A stretch of DNA of 64,000 bases from Nissolia schottii (Eukaryota; Streptophyta; Magnoliopsida; Fabales; Fabaceae): NCBI GenBank assembly GCA_003254905.1, contig QANU01094629.1, positions 130,704 through 194,703 of the forward strand. Reading direction: 5' to 3'. Made by a program: the position numbers and the translations under genes. Shown piece after piece: positions 22,500 through 32,670 of the stretch (position 1 is its first letter; every line of letters begins with the position of its first letter). The notes beneath the pieces were generated by a model. It worked only from the letters and a program-made list of their open reading frames with translations, did no database searches and was not told the origin of the DNA.

Positions 22500-24368
22500 T
22501 TTGTAGCCTCTTCTCTAATTATGGCCCTTTCTTTGTCTTCTTTGACGGGGTCCAACCCTGCCCACTGGGCTCTCCTGCATTTCATTAAAGTTAAACCTTT
22601 CTTAATTATGTTATTATTTGGTTCCTTATTGTGCGTTGTACAAACCTTCCGCAGGCAGAATTGATGGTAGTAAGTGATGGTAAGTCTGTAAATGGTGAAT
22701 GGTAAGGTAGTAGTGGTGGTGATGGTGGTAATGATGAAAATGGTGATCGTTTAATTAGGGATTAGGGGTTCAATTTGGGGTTTAGGTAGGGATTGGGGTT
22801 AAATTAGTGGATTAGGGGTTAAATTCAATCATTTAGGATTTTAATTAATGGATTAGAGATTTAATTAGGTAATTTAGGATTTTAATTTAGGGTTTAAATT
22901 ATGGATTTAAGGGGTTAATCGGCTAAGGGAATAATTTGTTCGATTTTAGATTATTCATGAATTAATTTGATGCCTCCTAAAGCACTTGCCATGCAAGCAT
23001 TTACGAGCGAGGTCCACCATGGCACTTAATGTGCCATGTAAGCCTTTTTAGTCTTCGGTAACTTGATGTTAGGATTAATTTGTTTGACATTTGTCAACTT
23101 TAGGGATGAATTGTGAGTTTTTAAAGTGATGAACTTGACTAATGTCAACTTAGAGTCATGCTTGGCTTTCAAATCTTCTTAAACGACTCTTAGAGTCTTC
23201 TTGACTTTGAAAAGATACTTAATTTAGCTCAACTAGAGTTGGGATGAAAATATTATGACTTAATATTTAAAGCATATCCAGTTAGATAGTTAGAGAATCA
23301 CAAATAGGGATTTGAAATGTATAAGACAGTTTTTAATAAAAGAAAGTATCAAAATGAGATTAAAAACTAAAGAACCAAAATGATATTTCCGCCTTTATTC
23401 TATTCGATTTCATTCGACTTCATAATTTTTTTATTACATTAGTTCCATTCCATTCCACTTGATAATATTATTTTATTTCCAATAGTTCCAATCCATTCAA
23501 CGTGAAATATCCAACCTTAGCCAACACAATGAGCTAGAAAATTCCTTATTTACGAATGGTTGTTAGCTGAATTACATTTTCAACTTTAGTTATGTCTCAC
23601 TTAAAGAATTAAAAATCTTTTGGTCTACGGCGATCAACAATAACTACTTTTTCAATTGAGACATGATACTGACTTTAGCCACCGATATATAGCCACCTAA
23701 CACCAAAGAAAGCATTAGAACAACAATCACAACCTGCCATTTTACCATGATTCGATCGTGTTAAGGGTAAGAAAGGGTAAAATTTGATGACCTAAGGCTT
23801 ACTTCTCATCCAACAACCACAAGATTAACTAATATCCTTAGCTTTTAAGAAATTATCTTATCAGAAGAGCAGTTAAAACCGAATTTGCACTTCCATATAC
23901 TTATTGAGCGGAGCGCTTTAAAAGTAAAGGTGTGAAATTCAGAAATATTTCAGAACCCTGAAACAACGGCAGGTGCTATATATGGTGCAATGCGTGAAGT
24001 CCGGTCCTGGCGGATAAATTATTATTAATTACTAGCAATCAAGTGGCTTTTTTTTTTCCTTTTTTTTTTCTTTTTAAAGGTTTGAGGTGAGAAAAAAATG
24101 TGGAGGTGGTAAATGAGTGGTTATTGGGAGGAAGAGTGTAACATGAGGTGAGTGAGATAGATGGAGTAATTTTCTTTTATTGGTTGATAAAATGTGATTG
24201 TAAATTAATTTAATTAATTATTCATAATTTTTTTAAAAATTAATATTACGTGAATTCCTTAATATAATCCGTACTGCTCTATGTACACTCCATTATGTGC
24301 CATAGTAGTGCCAATCCTCAAATTAATACGTCTAACCTTACTCGTTGTATTTAGCTTCCACTACCATG
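22500..24368. other. intergenic, nothing recognised
   Basis: There are low-complexity stretches (22670-22920, GGTTTA/TTAGGG-like repeats and GGT-rich sequence) and AT-rich DNA, but no supported gene. Confidence 0.4.
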
Positions 24369-24377
24369 CCCACTCTG

Positions 24378-24603
24378 GAGTCCTGCTACACGTACACCAA
24401 AAAAATACACCATACATACACCATATACTTATATATATAAAGTTTGTGTTTTAATGCCTGTAATGTTTGTGCACTTAATTAAGTATAATTGAGAATATCA
24501 TCTATAAGTTTGTAATGTTTGTGCACTCGTAAGAATAAAGTTTGTGCATTATTAATGGTGTATGTGTGAGTGTATAGAATTGGGTGTACATGTAGCATTT
24601 TTG
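24378..24603. mobile_element. Mutator-type MITE, family A copy 3
   Basis: This 226-bp copy starts gagtcctgctacacgtacac and ends gtgtacatgtagcatttttg. The flanks cccactctg (24369-24377) and cccacctctg (24604-24613) form a target duplication with one inserted base. Immediately after it, ctgctacacgaacac starts a related, tandemly expanded sequence. Confidence 0.82.
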
Positions 24604-24611
24604 CCCACCTC

Positions 24612-25265
24612 TGCTACACGAACACATGCACACACGCACATTAAAAAAGAAACCATTCGTGCTTAACACTAAATATTAAAGGACCAAAACAACAGAATGA
24701 GTAATTCACAAATATTTGAAACACTACTACACAAATATATACAACATAAGTGCATAAACATATAAACACAAGTAACACGAAATGCTAAAAGACCAAACCA
24801 AAGGAATGGATAGTACACAAACATTTGCAATACTACTACACAAACATATACAATCTAAGGGCACAAACATATGAATAAAATTAACAATGAATATTAAAAG
24901 ACCAAACCAATGAGATGAGTAGTGCACAAACATATGAAACGATTAAACACTACATACTAAAGGACCAAAACAGGGGAAAGAGTAGTGCACAAACATTTAT
25001 CATACTAGTGCACAAACATATACAACATAAGTGCACAAACATACTAACACAATTAACAATAAATACTAAAAGACCTAACCAAAGGAATGGGTATTGCACA
25101 AACTTTAATTACCATATTGCACAAACATTTCAAACCTAAATGCACAAACATAACACGTAATTAATACAAATTAGTATTTAAGAAAACAGAAGGAAAGATG
25201 CATGCTGCACAAACTTCTACTACCATATTGCACGAACATGACAAATATAAATGTACAAACATATA
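24612..25265. repeat. tandem array of about 110-bp units with GCACAAACAT motifs
   Basis: Blocks beginning (a)ctaaa(a/g)gaccaaa recur at about 24671, 24780, 24890, 24952 and 25061, mostly 109-110 bp apart. Each holds several copies of gcacaaacat. That motif is the complement of atgtttgtgc in MITE family A, and the array begins with a family-A-like end (ctgctacacgaacac). It is probably an internally expanded relative of family A. Confidence 0.65.
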
Positions 25266-25940
25266 ACGTAATTAGATCAGCAGTTTGATTTATGAGATTA
25301 AACCTTGTTTGTCACATCGATTTGATCAGCAGAATCCATTGATGAATTTCGACCTTGAATCGATTGATCACCATACTCGTTCGTTGTCTCTATTTGATTT
25401 TCAGACTCTATTGATAAATCTGGAGCTCAGATAAGGTAATCAACATCAGAATCCATCAAAACGAAGAACAGATAATGATGTGTGATGATGATTCTGTAGA
25501 AAACGAAGAACGATGAGGAGGAAGAAGAGGACTGCATGAAGAATCAAGGAAGAAGATGGCTGGAGTGAGTGAAAACTCGCTTGTGTGAGTCAAGTCGCGT
25601 TAGAATTACGTATTTTTTTTTCGTTTTAGTATGATACGGATTACAATTTTGGAGAATTAACAAACTGTATATTGCAACTAGTGGACCCCAATTATTTGTG
25701 TTATATAATAGTATCGAAGTACAGATGCTTATCCTCGTATCAACGACAAAATATACACCAAACATTAACAGAAGACAAGTAGGGTTGAGGAGGACAAAGT
25801 ACAAACCCAACCCCACATCTTCTTCTCTCAAGGGAATCAAAAAAGCATAGTTCAATCTCACAAGTGAGCCCATGCTTTACATATATGGCCACAAATTAAG
25901 AAAGAAAATAAGGAACAATCAATGAGCCTGATTAATTAAC

Positions 25941-25972
25941 CTATATATATATATATATGTATATATATATGT
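25941..25972. repeat. TA microsatellite downstream of the dirigent gene
   Basis: Alternating TA with single interruptions, about 20 bp past the dirigent stop codon and so probably within its 3' UTR. Confidence 0.8.
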
Positions 25973-25992
25973 ATGTATTGCACCATCAATCA

Positions 25993-26589
25993 TCAATAAT
26001 GGAAAACATAGATATTGTACTCAACAGTAGCATCCTTAGTAACGGGATCAAACCGGTGAGTCCTAAGCTGAGCATACCCCCTAGCAAATTGAAATAGCCC
26101 ACTGCCACCAATCACAGGCATCTCCCTCTCCTTAGTGAAAACCGGGTTCCTCCCCAATATGGTGACCGTTCTTCCGTTGTACTTCCCTTCCGTGATTGCG
26201 AAGTTCATCGCCATGAGAAGGTCCACCTCGCTCTGCGACGTGAACGCGTAGAACCCCTGGGCCCTACCGACCAACTTGGAGCTCAATTCGGGCCCCAAGG
26301 TTAAGGGGTTGTCGATCATGTTCACTAAGCCGAAGCCTGTGGCTGCGGCGGCCGATGAGTTCGGCGACAGCGGCGGAACAACAGCCACGGAAGTTGGTCT
26401 GGGCCCGCTCGTTATGTCGTGCCAGTAGACCTTGAAGTGGCTCAGCTTTTGTCTGTGATCCGATAAGCCCAACTGGCTCTGATCTAATGGGCGCACGAAT
26501 TCGTCGTGGTCTTTATCTGCGGCGCTGATGAATGTGGTGCTGTAGAGGAGGATGAGGAGGAAGAAGCTGATGTGGAATTGGGTGGCCAT
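25993..26589 (-). CDS. dirigent protein
   Basis: An intronless frame of 198 aa, close to the usual 180-200 aa. Residues 1-23 form a signal peptide (hydrophobic core [17 protein letters not shown]), so the protein is secreted to the apoplast. The dirigent beta-barrel shows the family blocks [53 protein letters not shown] and [19 protein letters not shown]. Dirigent proteins have no oxidising activity of their own. They hold radical or quinone-methide intermediates to give stereospecific lignans, or guide lignin and Casparian-strip polymerisation. The sequence resembles the large DIR-b/d group whose substrates are mostly unknown, so I give no gene number. A hAT-like MITE lies about 400 bp upstream. 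Confidence 0.94.
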   Translation of the reverse strand: MATQFHISFFLLILLYSTTFISAADKDHDEFVRPLDQSQLGLSDHRQKLSHFKVYWHDITSGPRPTSVAVVPPLSPNSSAAAATGFGLVNMIDNPLTLGPELSSKLVGRAQGFYAFTSQSEVDLLMAMNFAITEGKYNGRTVTILGRNPVFTKEREMPVIGGSGLFQFARGYAQLRTHRFDPVTKDATVEYNIYVFHY

Positions 26590-26984
26590 GTGGTTTGCGG
26601 TGGAAGGGAAGTAGCTAGAAATGAAGTGTTGGAGTGGGATTTATGATGATACCAACATGGAAAGGTAGGAAAGTTACCTAATTTGTGGGTGGCATAATCA
26701 TTTTGTGCTCACCACGTCGTTTCTTCAATTGGCAACGGATATGCTTATTGGTTTGTTGCAAAAGGATCCTCTCGAAAAACGATGTACATTAATTTCTTTG
26801 CCTGTTGGTGAGCATATATGGGATGCATGTGAGAGAGAAAAAGAGAAATGGTGATTATTTGAATTATGGGTTATTGAATTTTAAAGAGGCTCACATGATG
26901 TCATTTGGCCTAGGTTGGTTTAGTGGGGGTGAGTAGTGGGCTAACAGTGCTACATAAGTCACTTAGCATGCCGCATAAAACATG

Positions 26985-27495
26985 GGTGGGATTTAACCCG
27001 TCGATCTGACCCAACCCAACCCGCTTGAGTCGGGTTGAGTCGGGTCGGCAGGTCAAATCCAATGGATCCACCATATTATATGGGTCGAGTCTCGCTCCCT
27101 ACTTCTCAACCCGACCTGACTCGCCGACCTGGTTATTTTAAATTTAAAAATGGATTTTTTAATTTAAAAAATAAATTTTTTAAATTTAAAAAATAGGTGT
27201 CTATTTTTTTAAAAAATAGGTGTCTATTTTTTAAAAAAATAATAGCTTTTTTCTATTAAAAAATGAATTTTTTTAAAAGAAATTGAATTTTTAAAAAAAT
27301 TAGATTTTTTTTTGAAAAAAAGGGAGGGCGGGTCACCCGCCGACCTGCCTAACCCAACCCGACCCAGGCGAGTGACGGGTCTGGCAGGTACCTGTAAAAA
27401 ACTGTCAATGTTATCTGACCTGACCCACCCGCTGATAGGCGGGTCAGATCTGTGACATGGGCAGGTCTTACCCTACTCGACCCATGTTCACCCCT
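26985..27495. mobile_element. hAT-like MITE in the dirigent upstream region
   Basis: The right end (complement TAGGGGTGAACATGGGTCGA) and the left part (aacatgggtgggatttaacc) are inverted repeats, with the outermost left bases apparently lost. GGGTC-rich blocks lie at both sides and an A/T homopolymer-rich core between. The flanks ccgcataa and ccacatat could be a decayed 8-bp duplication. Confidence 0.55.
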
Positions 27496-27539
27496 ACCAC
27501 ATATTCTCAATTAATGGCTATACTTGATGTGGAGGGATT

Positions 27540-28055
27540 AAGTGGAATTTTTTACTCTTTTGCCAATGTTACAGGGAGAAATTACCAAAATACCCCAATT
27601 TCAAAACATATTACAAGACTACCACGGTTTCTGCTGATGTGGCAGGCCGGGTTGAGATTCGCCAAGCGCGTTCGCGAATTCAGTAAGGATTCGTCAATAG
27701 CGTTGGCGAATTCAGTAGTGTTTTTAATTTTAATTTTTGTTTTTAATTACAATGAAAGTAAATGTTCTTATATGCGTTATGTTAGCACATGGTGGACGGA
27801 GAATTCAATAAATGCGAAATCGTGGGTTCTTAGGTAAGCTAAAAAAATCAAAACATTTTTTTGCAAAAAGACCGGAACACTATTTATTGTGCGCACAGGG
27901 GGGAGAATCCATCGTTTGCACTTCGAAAGGCCGAAATGGTTTGGACTCATGTGCGCGAGCCCAACTCTCTTCTCAACTCTTTTTACCAAAACAACAACTA
28001 CTAAAGGTATACTAACACTTAAAAGGTTTGTGATCTAACCAATGTGGGACTAGAG
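27540..28055. mobile_element. single-arm relative of the 18658 MULE
   Basis: This stretch aligns with one arm of the foldback element: ttttttactcttttgcc, aaacatattacaagactacc, repeated ttcgc(g)aattc blocks, gcgcacaggggggagaatcc and accaatgtgggactaga, in the same order. It is diverged and has no inverted partner nearby, so it is a solitary arm or an old deletion product. It keeps the roughly 75-bp segment (cacatggtggacggagaatt) missing from the left arm of the other copy. Confidence 0.75.
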
Positions 28056-28059
28056 CTTT

Positions 28060-29440
28060 TGAAATACATAAGCTTTGTTCTACTTCTCCCAAATACATTA
28101 TAGATTGGTATTTATACAACCGAATTCTACAAATAAATTGATGATCATCATAAAATAATTCTGATAATATAGGTTACCAAACTGATAGGTGGTTTTTCCT
28201 TACCTATCTTTTATCCTACTATTGAAAATTAACATACCTTTGCATTCTAATATCATGGTTTTGTCTAGCATTTGTGCTAAAGTCTCCTTGGGCATTGAAT
28301 TACAAAAATGGGCTAAAACTAGTGAAATTCATGCACTTGACCCATGTTTTGTGTAGTGTTGTGTTTTTTTGTGGCCTACAAGTTATGCAAGGAGTCAACA
28401 GAGGATTTAGGAGCCCTACAGGAGCTTCTAGGTCTAAGTCCATCCACCCCAGCGAGGAGTAGCCTCTATAGCGATTGATCCACTACAACAGTCTAATATG
28501 GACCTGACATTTTTCTCAAGCTCGAGAAAAGTATATATGAGATCGAAAAGTCCAATTTCTTCAAGTGGTATGCAAGTACACAAGGATGCAAAATTCATTC
28601 ATTCACACACTTAGTGCTTGACATAGTTTTAGAAGCCCTCTCCTTCTCCTCTCATTTTCTCCTCATTCTCCCTACCTGCTCTTTAGATTTTCTCAATTTT
28701 CATTCATAATTTCTAGTTTCTAAGCTTGTAACCTCTATCAATGGAGGAGTAAACTCATACTTGTGCATGGATTGAACCAAAGATCTCAGCAGTTGTGAGG
28801 TTTCCATGTTTAATGGTAAATTTCACTTTGGGTTTTTTATTCTCTCTTTTCATCTTTGCTTCAATTTCATGTTGGTGATCAATGATGTGATATTGTGGAT
28901 GAGTGAATCTCTTTTGATTGCATGTGTTCTTGGATTATAGGCATGTGTATGATTTGGGATTTCTCATAATTAAGAGAAAATTGATGGATTATTCAATTGA
29001 ACTCTTATTAGATACTTGAGTAGAGAAGAATTAAATTGATCTCGATCAAGGTTAGGTTAAGGTGATTATTGATTAGGATCAATATATGGTCATAGGGTTG
29101 CGATCGTGAGACGATTAGGTAGAATTACATGTCGATTAGGAGATCATTTAATTGATAACTTAACCATCCAAGTGAAATAATCTCTTAAACCGATGAAAAT
29201 AACTCATGATCAAAGGTGATTTCTATGCGCAAGTATCTTTAATGCATTGCTTTATTTGTTAATTGTGACACACCACCTTTCAAAACCCCAATTGGTTACT
29301 TAGAATAGAAATCTTAATTTGGTAGTCAACTCTCCAATAGACGACTTGTGTCATCTCCACTAACTATAGTTAATTGGGGTAGATCCAATCAAAATAACCT
29401 TTGGTACTGAAGCAATCTTTTATTTTCTTAACCCGCTTGT
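28060..29440. other. intergenic, nothing recognised
   Basis: The sequence around 28640-29430 has moderately even composition and may be part of an old LTR element, but no protein or paired terminal repeat can be shown. Confidence 0.3.
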
Positions 29441-30393
29441 GTAACACCCCACTTTTTTGCTATTCTAAGCATTGTCTTAAATTATTGTCTTCCTACTTTA
29501 GAATTTATTATTTATCATATAATAGTTGAACCATACAGCCACAGTGAGTTATTTTAATATATTTGTTTTTATTTTCTTTATATTGTGATGTAGAAACTAG
29601 AATAGTCAAGTTGCGGTCTAACGTCAGTTTATCAGTTAAGCATTCCGTCAGTGAACTACCTTTCCTATCGAATAAACCCTTGAGCCAAATATCCACACAG
29701 GAGGTGGAGTTCTTAGAACTTGTTAAATACCTTGAGAAATTGTAGATATTTGTCACCTACATTCGATCTTAAAACCTTTTTCGAATTATGAATAGGAGTT
29801 TTAGCTTTAGAAGTAGGGTTTTTCTCGTGTGTTTCCTTGAGCTTTTTTTTGTCTGTCTAAAGTATTCCGAGTCCAAGTTCGAGTGTTGGATACACTCTTA
29901 CAATTTTTTATGTACATTTATTCTTTTTAGATCGATACTAACCTTGTACTACAAAATGGTTGCATTTTAGTTTCTTGATGACGCACCTTGAATCTTGTGC
30001 CAGACTAACGCATGACCGTCGTGACACTTGGCACTCACTTGAGCACCACATGCCACCACACATGGCCCTTATGGGGAACTTGCTTATATGCTAATGTGGA
30101 CGAATGTTTGTTTCATCTATTTATGTTTGGAAGACTTAGTCAAGCCAGTTGAGGGTCAACTTTGTGACCTGGGTACATCATGAAAGGGGAAAGACCCTTT
30201 CCTGAGTCTCCTGCTGTTAGTAAGTTGTTGGTGGGCCATAGTAGGCCTTATCTGTCAACCGATAACCCAGTTAATCAGAAACTTCTGCCTAAAACCTTGA
30301 GAGGTGTCTTGGTATGAGTTTCCATGTCATCCTAAGCCTATCAAGTATCTTTGTCCCAATCCGGAGCCATCTCAGAAAATCCTGATGTTACAG
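29441..30393 (+). repeat. possible solo LTR or LTR fragment
   Basis: It begins tgtaacaccccactttt, like the sequence at 22491 (complement), and a candidate end gatgttaca occurs at about 30393. No 5-bp target duplication was found, so the extent is uncertain. Confidence 0.3.
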
Positions 30394-31073
30394 GAACCAG
30401 GGTAACAGTTAAGACTTTTCGCGTGCTCCAGCCAGCCCGAAATCGATTGTCTCTATGTTTGAACTTAATTAAATGTTAAAGGTACCATTTGAGCTCCCTT
30501 TTATATTTGTTGACTCATTTTTATATTTATCTAATTTAATTTACCATTAGACACTTAAAACGGTTGTGTTCTAATATCCCGAAGCACCCTGAATCGCGCG
30601 AGAACCTATGCGCTCGACACGTCACCCTTTAACTCCTTGCCACCATGTGTCACATGGTGGCCACGCGTCAACTATACATCCCCCTTAGGCTATTTGGCCT
30701 CATGTCCATGTTCACCCAAAATCTCCAAAACTACTTCTTGTTCTTGCATTTTTTTTTTCATTTCATAAAACGTAGAAAATTTTGAAGATAAATTTTCTTC
30801 ATCTTAAGAGAACCCAACTGAAAAGTGACATCAAATTACAGGCAAAAGGGTAAAATTGTTGGGATTATATTACTCCAATTCTTTTTTATCTATCACTGCA
30901 AAAAAAATTTCTTTGGTCTAAAATGTTTGACACTCATTTTTTTATGCAATCTTAGTTTCATAATAATTGTGTTTTGACTTTTTTTATATATTCTAAAATC
31001 AATGTCTTTAATATAATTGTATCCAAATACATTAATTTAAAAATATACTTAAAAAAAGCATCTAAATATATTC

Positions 31074-31078
<5 letters not shown>

Positions 31079-31112
<34 letters not shown>
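31079..31112. repeat. (AT)17 microsatellite
   Basis: An uninterrupted AT dinucleotide run. Confidence 0.95.
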
Positions 31113-31117
<5 letters not shown>

Positions 31118-31247
31118 TGGCATTTATTATAAAATGGAAGTAGCACTAACATTTTTTTAAACCTATAAATGGAGTGAGATCGGACACCGGCCGAGTACCA
31201 AGACAACAAAGGATGTGACTAATGTAGTGGTAATGATAAGAGGTTAA

Positions 31248-31431
31248 ACCAACGATGGTTGGTAAGCGGCTTGGTATCACTTAAGCAAGGTCTCGAATTC
31301 GAGACCTTGTGTACGCAGTTATCTCTGCTGGGAGACTCACCCACCATAGCCATGTGTGCGACCCGGATTAGTCAAGGCTAAGCCTTGGATACCAGGTAAG
31401 CANAATAAAAATAATAATAATAATAATAATA
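31248..31431 (+). mobile_element. tRNA-derived SINE
   Basis: The 184-bp element is flanked by a perfect 12-bp duplication, ataagaggttaa (31236-31247 and 31432-31443). Its head carries an A-box-like ggttggtaagcgg and a B-box-like ggtctcgaattcgag about 35 bases later. A tRNA-unrelated body follows, then a tail of (AAT)n. Box spacing, tail and duplication together are diagnostic of a SINE moved by LINE machinery. The only ambiguous base of the window (31403) lies at the start of the tail. Confidence 0.87.
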
Positions 31432-31449
31432 ATAAGAGGTTAATTAAAC

Positions 31450-32560
31450 ATTAAATAAGTTTAATCTAATAAAATTATGCTATATAGCATTGTTGATTTT
31501 GAGTTTCTTAATAAGAAATTCCATTCAAGGACAAATGCAACGATTTAAATAACGCGATTGAAAATGGTAATTAGCATTGTCCTAGTACGTGCCAGCTTTC
31601 ACCAGTTTTATAGTACTATAGCTAACTTCATAGAAATGATGAACTGCCACGCCTCTTCTAGGTTTGGTAGGAGTGGCGGATCTATATGTTTAAGGGGTAC
31701 TTGCCCCACCACAATTTGAGAATTTATAAAGGATATATTGGTATATAGTGTTTTCCCCCCTTATTGTATTGAGTTACCCTACATTAAAATAAAAAATAAT
31801 TAAAATAAGTTGACCCACTTCTTTTTTTTCCCCTTCAGTTCATTCATTATTTTACTTGCTTTAACTGAAAATAGGCAAAATAACAAGTTACAATCAATCC
31901 TCGTTTCATTCTTCTATTCCTCTAATATCACGTTATTGCCTTATTGGTAAATATAATAATGTTAAAAAGCCAAAATATTAAAGGTAAAAAAAATAACATA
32001 AATAGATAAAGTAGATATACTATGTTGAAAGAAGTAGAACTCCATAATTTACATTTCTATGTAATCTACACATCAAGCACACAAAGTTGTGCACACTAGC
32101 CATTAATGTATCTTCTTTCGATTCTTCTTTACCAAACTTTTGGCATCGTATGATTATTCTTCTTTCAATTCTTCTTATAGTTACATGTGGCTCCTGTTTG
32201 TTGTTCCTTTCTTTCTAAAAGAAAAAAGCATTAAGCTAGTTCTTCTTTGGTTTCATTTATCGTTTTGTTTTTCATTTTCAAGAATCAAGACCAATTATAA
32301 ACATTTTTCACCAATAAATAATTTTTTATATACCAAAACTTAACTGAATTTTTCTTTGAAGTTTTCATATTATTTGATTTTTTTTCCTCCAAATAAAGTT
32401 ACTTAAATTACTTTGGGTCAATAACAAATGATATTTCTTTATACATAATAAGTGTCTAAATGTAATTATGTAAAACTTGTTATATTTATGTCTTTTTCTC
32501 TTCTCCCATTTACTAAAACTGGATCGGCATTAGACCCTAGCATCTCTTGATCGTTTTCCC
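31450..32560. other. P450 upstream region, otherwise empty
   Basis: AT-rich sequence with no gene recognised. The last few hundred bases are the putative promoter of the P450 gene. Confidence 0.4.
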
Positions 32561-32563
32561 TTC

Positions 32564-32571
32564 TATATAAA
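32564..32571 (+). promoter_or_regulatory. probable TATA box of the P450 gene
   Basis: TATATAAA lies 100 bp upstream of the P450 ATG at 32671, a normal distance for a plant core promoter with a 60-70 base leader. Confidence 0.6.
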
Positions 32572-32670
32572 TGAATGCAAATCTGCTAAGAAAACACATC
32601 AACATCCTTTTGGAGGCAGAGAGAATTAGACAACTTAGTACTCTATTGTCTCATATAACACAAAGAGAGA

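Noticed and set aside
23860..24020. GC-richer stretch suggestive of a structured RNA (gtgaaattcagaaatatttc)
   Set aside because: Only a passing likeness to an rRNA motif; the surrounding sequence does not match rRNA or another known RNA.
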